Shown in pieces: positions 25,185 to 33,761 of a stretch of DNA of 64,000 nucleotides; within the stretch, counting starts at the first letter, position 1; each line of letters begins with the position of its first letter. The DNA is from an uncultured Lachnospiraceae bacterium. GTDB lineage: Bacteria; Bacillota; Clostridia; Lachnospirales; Lachnospiraceae. The notes under the pieces are model-generated. The model was not told where the DNA came from, did not search any database, and was given only the letters and a program-made list of their open reading frames with translations. Where the stretch lies: the NCBI GenBank assembly GCA_947382625.1, contig CANDAG010000006.1:62001-126000 (forward strand). Reading direction: 5' to 3'. A program made the position numbers and the translations under genes.

Positions 25185-28100
25185 ATGAACAGACGATTGC
25201 TTATCAGCCGAATCGTATCCCTGATGGCCTGTACTGCTCTGTGGGCGGCAGGCGTAACGCCGGTTAAGGCATCAGAAGAGGCGGAGAATGGCGGAAAAAT
25301 ACAACTGGCAGAGACGGAAGGGGATGTAGAGGTCTCAAACGCCTGGGGAGAAGGGATTCCATGGGTTTCTGATGCAGAGCCTGGGAATGGAGACCGGGTC
25401 ACCACACAGGAGGGAAGCTGTCTCCGTCTGAAAATAGGAAACGCAGGCGCTGCAAAGCTGGACGCCCAAAGCAACGCAGAATTTCGGACTCTGGGAGACA
25501 AAGAGGAGATTCTGCTGGGATCAGGCGGTCTGTACTTTGATCTTCGGGGGAAGGAGATCAATGTCCGTACATCCACGGCGGCGCTGAGTATAAAAGACGC
25601 CTGTGGTTTCCTGAAAGCAACGGACAGGGAGCATACGTTGATCCTCCTTTTATCCGGGGAAGGACGGTGCAGTGTGACCGACCCGGTATCGGGGCAGGTG
25701 AAATCGGAAGCCTTACATAGCGGCGATCTGGCGGAGTGTGTAGTTTATCCTGAAAACCAGGAAGGGGATAAGTGTGATATTCTCCTGCAAAAAGGTACAA
25801 AAGAGGATGTGGACGGCTTTGTGCTGACGGAGCTGATCGGGGATGCACCGCTCCTTGAAAGGATTGCGGAGACATCCGGTATTGATCTGTCCGATTCGGC
25901 GCAGGATGCAGGGGACCGGCTGGAGGAAGAGAAAGAGCCGGAGGAAGAGACCGCTGCTTCTTTGCTCCTGGAGGATTGGAAAGGATTAAATTCCTTTTCC
26001 GGGTTCTACAGGGAGGAAGGATTGGCGGAAGGAGCGCTGCCCTCGGTTTGGCCGGTTGATTCTGACCTTATTCCGGCTTTCAAAGAAGGAATAAATCCCG
26101 GATACGCACCGGAGACAGCTCCGGAAACAGGATCGGGGGCAGATCAGAGCGGGGAATCCGGTGCGGAATCAATTCCTGCAGCACCCGGAGGAAGTCTGGC
26201 ACCGGAGCCGGTTCCTACAGCACCCGGAGGAAGTCTGACACCGGAGCCGGTTCCTACAGTACCCGGAGGAAGTCTGACACCGGAGCCAATTCCTACAGTA
26301 CCTGGAGGAAGCCTGACACCGACACCAGCGCCCACAGCAGGCCCGGAGCAGGAGCAGAGTCCCGCGCCTACACAGGCGCCTGAAGAAGGTCCCGACGTTT
26401 CCCAGACGGAGGCTAAGACGCTGGTGATAAAAGGGATTGCAAGAAATAACGGGACGATCAGAGTCAAAGAAAAAGGACAGATCACTCTGGTCAATGCGTT
26501 TACCAATGAGAGTGTGGGTGAGATCCACAATGAAGGTCAGATGACCTTTGAAAAGGAATTTTCCAATCTGGAGATCGGCCGGCTATATAACGATGGAACG
26601 ATCGATCTGAAGGAAGCCTTGTATAATGAGAGCCTGATCTGTAATAATGGGGAGATTGTCGGAGAGAGTGTGATCAACAGATCAATATCGCCGTCCGGTC
26701 AGCACCAGGATATGGATGAAAGCATGGTGCAGGATAAGGGTGGGATCATATCAAGAGGGAAGATTTCTGATCTGGTCCAGGAGGACGGGATGGTATATGT
26801 ACCGGGCGGTACCATTGATAAGTATACGCAGAGTAAAGGCTGGGTGCGGTTGGGAGGTGAAGCAGACTCCGACCTGTATATTGCGGATTTTGAACAGACC
26901 GGTGACCGGGCGTATACTACGGTACTTGGTGGTGAAATTCAGAATTTTGTCCAGAGCGGAAATGGTGTAACCTATATTGAGGGCGGAAGGATTTCCCGGT
27001 ATGAGCAGTATGGCGAAACGACACTGACAGAGGGCACAATTTCCCAATATCGGCAAAAAGACGGGGAAGCATATCTGGTAAATTCGGGAAGCGGCGCAAG
27101 GGTGACAGACGGTTATGAGATGACCGGCGGTGTGCTGATCATGTCTGGCGGAACATTGGAGGCAGGAAGCTCCGATGCGGCGTTGACGGTAAAGCTGCAG
27201 GGAAGGGATATGTCCGAAGGCGCAAGGGAGCATGTTGAAATCTCTGGGGGAACCTTAGATGGAACCGGCTCCGGCAAAAAGGCGATTAAGCTTATTTCCG
27301 GTGACATTGATATTAGTTCGGGGTATGAGCAGACAAGTCTGGATCTGCTATATGCTGTAAAGAAGGAGAGACAGAACGAGTCTTATTATGGCCCGGTGAC
27401 GATCAAGGCAGATGAGGCATTTGATACGCTTGACGTAGCCGGAGAGGGGGCATGGTTTGTATCTATGGGAACAAACCAGTTTGGCAGCCAGAAGGCGGAG
27501 AGCGGTACCTGCCATGGCGTTCCTCCGGTTTACGTGTGGAAGAAGGGGACGGATGCAGTCTATCTGGGATGTGTAAGCGACAGCTTTGAAAGTGTGGGAG
27601 AGCGTGTGCAGGGCGGGGACACCATTACGCTCCGGGATGATATCTCTTCGCCGAATGGTCTTAATGTATATGGATCAGGAAGTCAGGATGCTCCTGTCAT
27701 TCTGGAGCTGAATGGCCACACGGTAGGGGTGGATATGTCTTTCAGATCTGATAATGGGGACGTTTTTTGGACGATTAACGGGCCGGGAACAATCAGCGGC
27801 GAGATATACAACAATAATTATAGAGGAACTATCAGAATTGAAGACAGCGTTTTAAACGGAACGCTCCAAAATGTTCAGGGGACAGCATCCGTTGTTAATA
27901 GCGAGCTGGGAGAAAATGGTATTATTTGGAATCAGGATAATATAGAGATTACAAACAGTGTTCTGAACGGAGAAATCGAGAATTCAATGAAAGGTGTAAG
28001 CATGACCATTGATAACAGTGGGCTGTCTGAAACCTCCCATGTATTGATCAAAAATGGTATTGATTATGAGGGCAGCTTTCATTTGGGGACGGATTTAAAG

Positions 28101-29129
28101 ATTATAGGAGGAAAGTACTGCAATAAAGGGAATACGGAGAGCGGGGCTTCTGCTTACAGCAATATTATCCTGCAGGGAAGAGGCAAGCTGACGATAGGGG
28201 GCGGTGCTAAGCTGACAGGACTGGAGCAAAGCCAGGAGATGAGGGATAGTCTGATCTATATGTATGGAGAGGAGTATGGTCTTCGCTCCATGGGAGCGGA
28301 TGTAATGATTAAGAACGCCGAGATTGACGGCGGGCAAAGCCCTGCCATAGGCGGAAGCGGAAATTTGATCGTTGGGGAAGGTGCATCTATTCATACGGAT
28401 GGTCTCTGTGCTCTGTACCTTACCAGAGAAGGTGGAGATCTGGTATTAAACTCTGAAGCCGAAATTTTTAATGCCGCCGCCGCTCCGGTCATAATTGTTG
28501 AAGCAATAACATCCGATCCTGGCGATGACTATCTCAAGGCGCCTTTTAATCAACCCATCAAAGCAAAGCTGTGGTCTGCAGAGCCAAATGGCGTGGTTTT
28601 GCGGGACGGTGATGTAGATTATAGGGTTGAGGAGACCGGGGATGGATACTGGCAGCTGGTAAAAGTAGAATATGATGAAAACGGCAATGTCATCTCTGCG
28701 GTATCTGAAGAAGAAGCCCTGCTTCTTGAGGATGCGGAGCTTATCAAACCGGAAAGCCTTACGGATCAGGAGAACAAAGAACCTGAAAAAGTAACAGAAC
28801 CTGACGGTATGGAAGGACCCAGGGATCCGGAAAGTTCCGATCAGACAGAGGCGGAGGGCGAGGAAAACCCTGATGAAACTAAGGAGCCGTCAGGATCGGA
28901 AAATTCATCAGAACCAGGAAACGATTCAGGCTCGGGGAACGTGTCAGAACCAGGAAATACCTCGGGCTCGGAGAGCGCATCAGAAGAAGGAGACCGGTCG
29001 GAGCCGGAAGAACCATCGAAGCCGGAGGCACCGTCTGAACCGGAGGAGCCGTTAATACCATCGAAGCCGATGGATCCGGAGGAGGAAGAAATTCCGGATC
29101 CGGAGGGAGGAGAAGAGGGATCGGTCTGA
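25185..29129 (+). CDS. Giant secreted FecR-domain/beta-repeat protein
   Basis: The 1314-residue protein has a signal peptide (1-29, ending PVKA), a FecR domain (about 35-210) clearly paralogous to the one at 22561, and Pro-rich repeats (about 333-384). A long strand-rich region (about 410-1150) follows, with many 'NGTI', 'NNGEI', 'GGTI' steps typical of a beta-helix. The tail is acidic Ser/Glu/Pro-rich. Its FecR domain has lost the GIRGT motif (here ALSIKDACG). No sorting signal is seen. It is probably a large surface or matrix protein; the role is unknown. Confidence 0.8.
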   Translation: MNRRLLISRIVSLMACTALWAAGVTPVKASEEAENGGKIQLAETEGDVEVSNAWGEGIPWVSDAEPGNGDRVTTQEGSCLRLKIGNAGAAKLDAQSNAEFRTLGDKEEILLGSGGLYFDLRGKEINVRTSTAALSIKDACGFLKATDREHTLILLLSGEGRCSVTDPVSGQVKSEALHSGDLAECVVYPENQEGDKCDILLQKGTKEDVDGFVLTELIGDAPLLERIAETSGIDLSDSAQDAGDRLEEEKEPEEETAASLLLEDWKGLNSFSGFYREEGLAEGALPSVWPVDSDLIPAFKEGINPGYAPETAPETGSGADQSGESGAESIPAAPGGSLAPEPVPTAPGGSLTPEPVPTVPGGSLTPEPIPTVPGGSLTPTPAPTAGPEQEQSPAPTQAPEEGPDVSQTEAKTLVIKGIARNNGTIRVKEKGQITLVNAFTNESVGEIHNEGQMTFEKEFSNLEIGRLYNDGTIDLKEALYNESLICNNGEIVGESVINRSISPSGQHQDMDESMVQDKGGIISRGKISDLVQEDGMVYVPGGTIDKYTQSKGWVRLGGEADSDLYIADFEQTGDRAYTTVLGGEIQNFVQSGNGVTYIEGGRISRYEQYGETTLTEGTISQYRQKDGEAYLVNSGSGARVTDGYEMTGGVLIMSGGTLEAGSSDAALTVKLQGRDMSEGAREHVEISGGTLDGTGSGKKAIKLISGDIDISSGYEQTSLDLLYAVKKERQNESYYGPVTIKADEAFDTLDVAGEGAWFVSMGTNQFGSQKAESGTCHGVPPVYVWKKGTDAVYLGCVSDSFESVGERVQGGDTITLRDDISSPNGLNVYGSGSQDAPVILELNGHTVGVDMSFRSDNGDVFWTINGPGTISGEIYNNNYRGTIRIEDSVLNGTLQNVQGTASVVNSELGENGIIWNQDNIEITNSVLNGEIENSMKGVSMTIDNSGLSETSHVLIKNGIDYEGSFHLGTDLKIIGGKYCNKGNTESGASAYSNIILQGRGKLTIGGGAKLTGLEQSQEMRDSLIYMYGEEYGLRSMGADVMIKNAEIDGGQSPAIGGSGNLIVGEGASIHTDGLCALYLTREGGDLVLNSEAEIFNAAAAPVIIVEAITSDPGDDYLKAPFNQPIKAKLWSAEPNGVVLRDGDVDYRVEETGDGYWQLVKVEYDENGNVISAVSEEEALLLEDAELIKPESLTDQENKEPEKVTEPDGMEGPRDPESSDQTEAEGEENPDETKEPSGSENSSEPGNDSGSGNVSEPGNTSGSESASEEGDRSEPEEPSKPEAPSEPEEPLIPSKPMDPEEEEIPDPEGGEEGSV
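26181..26336 (+). repeat. Four tandem 39-bp coding repeats
   Basis: Four units of 39 bp (starting 26181, 26220, 26259 and 26298) encode APGGSLxPEPVPT-like 13-residue steps in the giant FecR protein. The third and fourth units are slightly diverged. Such repeats can vary in number between strains. Confidence 0.85.
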
Positions 29130-29137
29130 TAGAAAAC

Positions 29138-29166
29138 CCCCGCAGCAAAGCTGCGGGGAATTTTTT
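29138..29166. terminator. Intrinsic terminator between converging genes
   Basis: CCCCGCAG (29138-29145), a 5-nt loop and CTGCGGGG (29151-29158) are followed by AATTTTTT. On the other strand the stem is followed by TTTTCT, so it may serve both the FecR cluster and the convergent ATPase gene, whose stop lies at its edge. Confidence 0.9.
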
Positions 29167-30376
29167 AATATTCACTACTCAGCAGAAAATCAGCAACATG
29201 TATGGTCTTGATCCCTTCGTAATTGCCTCCTGCAAAGGCGTCTGTCCGTAACACATATTTGGGGTAGTTATCCCGGATATCGAGAAGTCTGCCGTATTCA
29301 CGCTGCTCGGTTTCGGGAGAGAGGATCTTTTGGGCTACTTGGATATACAGCTTATTCTCCTGCTTTACGGCAATGAAATCTATCTCTGTGTGGTCAAACT
29401 TACCAACGTATACCGTATATCCACGACGCAGCAATTCCAGATAGATCACATTTTCCAGCATAGCGGCCACGCTGTCTGATGAATACCCCAACGCACTGTA
29501 ACGCAGCGATGGGTCGGCCAGATAGAATTTCTCCTGAGTTTTTAAAATTTCTTTCCCCTGTATGTCGAAGCGGGAACAGCGGTGGAGGATGTAGGCGCTT
29601 TCCAGCCTGCTAAGATAGCTGTAAACTGTTTCGTTATCAATGGCGCGATTTTCGCTCTTAAGATACTTAGAAACAGAAGCGGCGGAAAAAGTCCGTCCAA
29701 CATTGTCAAAAGAGAACTTTACGATACGCTCCAGCTGATCTACCTTGCGGATTTGATTACGTCTTACAATGTCTGTGAAAATTGTTGAATTGTAAATATC
29801 CTTAACGATGGTGTAGGCTTCGTCCGGCGTATATTTCTGCAGATGAACGGCAGGGAAACCACCGAGCCGCAGATAATTTGCAAGCTCTGTATGCGGATCA
29901 AGCACTTCCGCGTAGTGCTTCCGAAAGGTCATATATTCAGAAAAAGATAAGGGATAAATGCGGAATGTAATATACCGCCCTGTCAGATAAGTAGATATTT
30001 CTGAGGACATCATCCGTGAATTCGAGCCGGTCACATAGATATCCACATCATAGTCTGTCATGAGAGAGTTTACAACCTTCTCCCATGACTTTACTTCCTG
30101 TATTTCATCCAGGAAGAGGTAAGTTTTGCCGTCCAAAAACAAATGCTGCTTTAAGTGTGTAAATAATGCTTTTGCTGTCTTTATATCTTCATATTCCAAA
30201 GAATCAAAGCTATAATACAATATATGATCGCTGCTGATCCCGCGTTCTTTCAGTTCATCGATCAGCATTTTTAAAATAGTTGATTTCCCGCAGCGACGGA
30301 TGCCGGTCAGGATTTTCACAAACGGTGTATTCACATAGGTCATTATTTTATCAATATAGATGGGTCTCTTGATCAT
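29165..30376 (-). CDS. AAA_14/DUF4143-type ATP-binding protein
   Basis: The 403-residue protein has a Walker A (GIRRCGKSTIL, about 24-34), Walker B (YLFLDEIQEVKSWEKVV, about 89-105), a sensor segment VTGSNSRMMSSEISTYLTGRY and PLSFSEY, then a DUF4143 C-terminal half with a nuclease-like core (VGKFDHTEIDFIAVKQENKLYIQVA). These ATPases are frequent in gut Firmicutes and have no established role. I start at the ATG at 30376, preceded by GGAGGTATC on the minus strand, rather than at 30430. It sits convergent to the FecR cluster and divergent from spoVAE. Confidence 0.85.
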   Translation of the reverse strand: MIKRPIYIDKIMTYVNTPFVKILTGIRRCGKSTILKMLIDELKERGISSDHILYYSFDSLEYEDIKTAKALFTHLKQHLFLDGKTYLFLDEIQEVKSWEKVVNSLMTDYDVDIYVTGSNSRMMSSEISTYLTGRYITFRIYPLSFSEYMTFRKHYAEVLDPHTELANYLRLGGFPAVHLQKYTPDEAYTIVKDIYNSTIFTDIVRRNQIRKVDQLERIVKFSFDNVGRTFSAASVSKYLKSENRAIDNETVYSYLSRLESAYILHRCSRFDIQGKEILKTQEKFYLADPSLRYSALGYSSDSVAAMLENVIYLELLRRGYTVYVGKFDHTEIDFIAVKQENKLYIQVAQKILSPETEQREYGRLLDIRDNYPKYVLRTDAFAGGNYEGIKTIHVADFLLSSEY

Positions 30377-30490
30377 AAAAGATACCTCCATTTCTACTGA
30401 TAGCATATCGCATTTCTTTTTTAATATCAATACTTTTTAGGGATATAACCGCAAAACTCAAAATCCGGAATTCCGGGAGGAATTTCTGGC

Positions 30491-30520
30491 CGAATAATTC
30501 AATTTATAATGCAAATAATA
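30491..30520 (+). promoter_or_regulatory. Sigma-G-like promoter of spoVAE
   Basis: CGAATA (30491-30496), a 17-nt spacer and AATAATA (30514-30520) follow the same pattern as the promoter of spoVAA (CGAATA-N17-CATACTA). The -10 is less perfect. It lies 38 bp before the start. Confidence 0.6.
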
Positions 30521-30558
30521 ATCCATGAAAACGATTCTTGCAAAGGTAGGAGGTTATC

Positions 30559-30915
30559 ATGGATTATTTTAATGCATTTTGGGTAGGCGGCCTGATCTGT
30601 GCTCTGGTTCAGATCTTAATGGAAAAGACGAAGATGATGCCCGGTCGGATCATGGTGCTCTTGGTGTGCACAGGGGCGGTGCTGGGGGCGCTTGGATGGT
30701 ATCAGCCCTTTGTGGATTTCGCAGGGGCAGGGGCTTCGGTGCCTCTCCTTGGCTTTGGCAATGTGCTGATGAAGGGAGTTAAGGAGGCTGTGGATCAGGA
30801 AGGCTTTATGGGGCTGTTTTCCGGCGGCTTTAAGGCGGGTGCTGTGGGGACTTCCGCGGCGCTGGTCTTCGGATATCTGGCCAGTCTTGTGTTTAATCCA
30901 AGGATGAAGAAATAA
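30559..30915 (+). CDS. spoVAE: Stage V sporulation protein AE
   Basis: The 118-residue membrane protein matches SpoVAE (the SpoVAEb type): FWVGGLICALVQILMEKTKMMPGRI, GAVLGALGWYQPFVDFAGAGASVPLLGFGN and MGLFSGGFKAGAVGTSAALVFGYL. Three to four helices are visible. Like SpoVAC it has the GAGA-VP-GF-N motif, since the two subunits are related. It stands alone with its own sigma-G-like promoter and an AGGAGG ribosome binding site. Confidence 0.93.
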   Translation: MDYFNAFWVGGLICALVQILMEKTKMMPGRIMVLLVCTGAVLGALGWYQPFVDFAGAGASVPLLGFGNVLMKGVKEAVDQEGFMGLFSGGFKAGAVGTSAALVFGYLASLVFNPRMKK

Positions 30916-30919
30916 AAAG

Positions 30920-30948
30920 TTGTTCTTTTCCCGTTTCGTGAGTATAAT
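30920..30948 (+). promoter_or_regulatory. Sigma-A-type promoter of the Xaa-Pro aminopeptidase gene
   Basis: TTGTTC (30920-30925), a 17-nt spacer and TATAAT (30943-30948) lie just after the spoVAE stop and about 115 bp before the ATG at 31063. The intervening leader contains a copy of the GC-rich hairpin. Confidence 0.65.
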
Positions 30949-30984
30949 GTGAATGTGAGCGTAATAAGAAGATACAATAGTTCC

Positions 30985-31024
30985 TGATCAACAGGCTGTC
31001 ATACAAATGTGGCAGCGTTTGATG
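30985..31024. repeat. Dispersed hairpin element, copy in a 5' leader
   Basis: TGATCAACAGGCTGTCATAC and GTGGCAGCGTTTGATGG share the ATCAA and GCGTTTGAT ends of the family. It lies within the leader of the aminopeptidase gene and contains the upstream in-frame GTG (31009) that I reject as a start. Confidence 0.5.
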
Positions 31025-31062
31025 GTAAACCGAAAATTACAGCAACAGAAAAGAGGAAAAAA

Positions 31063-32850
31063 ATGATACGGGAAAGAATAAGTAAACTGAGAGAAAGTAT
31101 GAAAGCCGCCGGGATCGACTGTTATCTGATACCTACGTCAGATTATCATGACAGCGAATATGTCAGCGGCTTTTTCCGCGTGAGAGCCTTTTTCAGCGGC
31201 TTTACAGGCTCGGCCGGAACATTGGTGGTAACCCGGGAGGAAGCGGCCCTTTTTACGGACGGAAGATATTTTATCCAGGCGGAAAAGCAGCTTTCCGGCA
31301 CAGGGATCCGTCTGATGAAGATTGGGGAGCCGGAGGTTCCTACGTTGGAGGATTATCTGGAGCAGAAGCTGGGAGAGGGAGAGAGCCTTGGCTTTGACGG
31401 CAGAGTGGTGAAGGCTGAGAGCGCTGCAGAATACGAGGAGATGCTGGAGAAGAAGCTGGGAAGGCTGATCTGGGATAAGGATCTTGCAGATGGCATCTGG
31501 GAGGATCGCCCGGCGTTGGAGCACCAGCCCATCAGTATTTTAAAGGAGTGCTACAGCGGGGAGAGTACAGCCTCCAAGATCGCCAGGGTCAGGGAAAAGA
31601 TGAAGGAAGAGGAAGCCACCATGCATATCCTCACTTCTCTGGATGATATTGCCTGGCTTCTGAATATCCGGGGCAATGATGTGGAGAGCTGTCCCCTGGT
31701 GCTTGCCTATGCGGTGGTTATGGAGGATGAGGTTCTGCTTTTTGCGGAGAGAAGTGCCTGTGGGGAAGAGGTTTTAAGCTATTTTGCAGAAAACGGGATC
31801 ACCCTTCGGCCTTATGGCGAGTTTTATGATTATGTGGCTTCTATCTATGAGGAGCGGGTTCTGCTTTGCTTAAACCGGGTCAATTGTCGGGTGAAAAAGG
31901 AGTTGGGAGATGATGTGGAGATCATTGACAGGTCCAATCCGAGTACGTTGATGAAGGCGGTGAAGAATCCGGTGGAGATGGAGAATCTGCGGAAGTCTCA
32001 TTTGAAGGACGGGGTTGCAGTCACTCATTTTATGTATTGGCTGAAAAAGAACATCGGAAAGCTTCCCATGACGGAGATCAGCGCATCGGATCGGTTAGAG
32101 GCCTTCAGACGTGAGCAGGAAGGCTTTATAGAGCCCAGCTTTTCCACAATCTGTGCCTATGGCGCTAATGGAGCTATCGTTCACTACAGTGCGACCCCGG
32201 AGAATAATTCCGAGCTTCATCCGGAGGGGCTTTTAGTGGTGGACAGCGGCGGCCATTATCCGGAGGGGACCACAGATATTACCAGAACCTTTGCTTTAGG
32301 ACCTCTTACCGACGAGATGAAAAAGCACTTTACCCTGGTGCTGCGGGCGATGCTGAATCTGAAGAACACGAAATTCCTTTATGGCTGCAGAGGACTGAAT
32401 CTGGATGTGCGTGCCAGAGAGGTTTTGTGGGAGTATGGGCTTGATTATAAGCACGGAACAGGCCACGGGGTAGGGTATCTTTTGAATGTACATGAAGGCC
32501 CTAATGGTTTCCGGTGGAGACTGCTCTCGGAGCACGAGGAGAATGCGGTGCTGGAGGAAGGAATGGTTACCTCCGACGAGCCCGGGCTTTACATAGAGGG
32601 AAGTCATGGGATCCGGATTGAAAACGAGATCCTTTGCCGGAAGGGAGAGGAAAACGAGTACGGTCAGTTTATGTATTTTGAGGATCTGACCTGTGTGCCC
32701 ATTGATCTGGACGCTGTGGAGACCGCTCTTTTGGAGGAAAAAGACCGGCAGAGGCTGAATGCATATCATAAGGAAGTGTTTGAAAAAATTTCCCCTTATT
32801 TTGAGGGAGAGGAGCTTGAATGGCTTAAGGAAGCCACCAGAGAGGTGTAA
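31063..32850 (+). CDS. Xaa-Pro aminopeptidase (aminopeptidase P, M24B)
   Basis: The 595-residue cytosolic metallopeptidase removes the first residue before proline. Domains in order: Creatinase_N (about 1-130), a second creatinase-like domain (to about 300), the M24 catalytic domain and a C-terminal extension (about 530-595) as in large eukaryote-like aminopeptidase P. Metal ligands appear in VVDSGGHYPEGTTDITRTF (two Asp), TGHGVGYLLNVHEGP (His), SDEPGLYIEG and IRIENE (two Glu), all intact. I use ATG 31063 with AAGAGGAAAAAA upstream, because the GTG at 31009 lies in a repeat. HAD-IIA follows by 2 nt. Confidence 0.92.
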   Translation: MIRERISKLRESMKAAGIDCYLIPTSDYHDSEYVSGFFRVRAFFSGFTGSAGTLVVTREEAALFTDGRYFIQAEKQLSGTGIRLMKIGEPEVPTLEDYLEQKLGEGESLGFDGRVVKAESAAEYEEMLEKKLGRLIWDKDLADGIWEDRPALEHQPISILKECYSGESTASKIARVREKMKEEEATMHILTSLDDIAWLLNIRGNDVESCPLVLAYAVVMEDEVLLFAERSACGEEVLSYFAENGITLRPYGEFYDYVASIYEERVLLCLNRVNCRVKKELGDDVEIIDRSNPSTLMKAVKNPVEMENLRKSHLKDGVAVTHFMYWLKKNIGKLPMTEISASDRLEAFRREQEGFIEPSFSTICAYGANGAIVHYSATPENNSELHPEGLLVVDSGGHYPEGTTDITRTFALGPLTDEMKKHFTLVLRAMLNLKNTKFLYGCRGLNLDVRAREVLWEYGLDYKHGTGHGVGYLLNVHEGPNGFRWRLLSEHEENAVLEEGMVTSDEPGLYIEGSHGIRIENEILCRKGEENEYGQFMYFEDLTCVPIDLDAVETALLEEKDRQRLNAYHKEVFEKISPYFEGEELEWLKEATREV

Positions 32851-32852
32851 AA

Positions 32853-33689
32853 ATGTGCATATCTGAAAAAATGTACATACCTGAGACAGATACCGATGTA
32901 CAGGGGATTTTGAAAAGGATCAACTGCTTTGCGCTGGATATGGACGGAACCGTCTATCTGGGAGAGCGGTGGATCGAAGGAGCCGTAGATTTCCTTAAAG
33001 CAGTGGAGCAGGCAGGGAAAAAATATGTATTCCTGACCAATAATTCATCCAAAAACCCGGAAGCCTATATTGAAAAGCTGGTAAGGATGGGGCTTAAGAT
33101 CGGGGCGGAGCAGATCGTTACCTCCGGTATGGCCACCATCGACTATCTGCAGAAGAATTTCCCGGGGAAAAAGGTGTTTCTCCTTGGAAATGAGCTTTTG
33201 AAGGAGGAATTTTCACAGGCAGGGATTCTGTTGGATGAGAAAGCTCCCGAGGTAGTGGCTGTGGGTTTTGATACGTCCCTTACCTATGAAAAAATGTGCA
33301 GGGTCTGCGATCTGGTAAGGGAAGGTCTTCCCTACATTTCCACCCATCCTGATTTTAACTGCCCGACAGAGACCGGTTTTATTCCGGATGCGGGAGCCAT
33401 CCATGCCTTTATCCATGCTTCCGCCTTCCGATATCCGGATGTGGTGATCGGGAAGCCCAACGGACTTATTATGGATTTCCTGGCGCAGAGAGCAGGAACC
33501 CGGAAGGAGGAAACCGCCATGGTGGGAGATCGGCTTTATACAGACGTGGCAGCAGGGGTGAACAACGGATATACAGGGATCCTGGTGCTCAGCGGGGAAG
33601 CAGGATTAGAGGATGTGAAGAGCTCGGAGGTGATCCCTCATCTGATATTTTCTTCGGTGAAGGAGATGATCCCCTTTTTGCAGGAGTAA
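32853..33689 (+). CDS. HAD-IIA family sugar-phosphate phosphatase (NagD-like)
   Basis: The 278-residue enzyme has the HAD motifs: ALDMDGTVYLG (nucleophile Asp in DMDGT), FLTNNSSKN (motif II), IGKPNGLIMDFL (motif III lysine) and AMVGDRLYTDVAAG (motif IV). The class IIA cap fits NagD/phosphoglycolate-type phosphatases. Substrates of such enzymes are small sugar or nucleotide phosphates; which one is not clear. The start codon lies 2 nt behind the aminopeptidase stop, so the two are translated together. Confidence 0.9.
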   Translation: MCISEKMYIPETDTDVQGILKRINCFALDMDGTVYLGERWIEGAVDFLKAVEQAGKKYVFLTNNSSKNPEAYIEKLVRMGLKIGAEQIVTSGMATIDYLQKNFPGKKVFLLGNELLKEEFSQAGILLDEKAPEVVAVGFDTSLTYEKMCRVCDLVREGLPYISTHPDFNCPTETGFIPDAGAIHAFIHASAFRYPDVVIGKPNGLIMDFLAQRAGTRKEETAMVGDRLYTDVAAGVNNGYTGILVLSGEAGLEDVKSSEVIPHLIFSSVKEMIPFLQE

Positions 33690-33703
33690 AGCATGACAGT
33701 GTT

Positions 33704-33742
33704 TGAGCAATAAGCTGGCTCGCAAAGCGGGCCAGCGTTTGC
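33704..33742. repeat. Dispersed GC-rich hairpin element, well-preserved copy
   Basis: AGCAATAAGCTGGCTCGC, AAA and GCGGGCCAGCGTTTGCT form a 9-bp stem (CTGGCTCGC/GCGGGCCAG, one G-T) with outer complementary ends. It lies between the HAD gene and addB, 20 bp before the addB start. Confidence 0.75.
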
Positions 33743-33761
33743 TGAGAAGAGGGCAAAAGCT

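Noticed and set aside
26181-26336. Tandem 39-bp repeats, possible CRISPR array
   Set aside because: Units adjoin without spacers and lie in frame in a coding sequence; no cas genes are present.
31009-31062. Upstream GTG start for the Xaa-Pro aminopeptidase
   Set aside because: It lies inside a dispersed hairpin element, has no ribosome binding site, and ATG 31063 has a good one.
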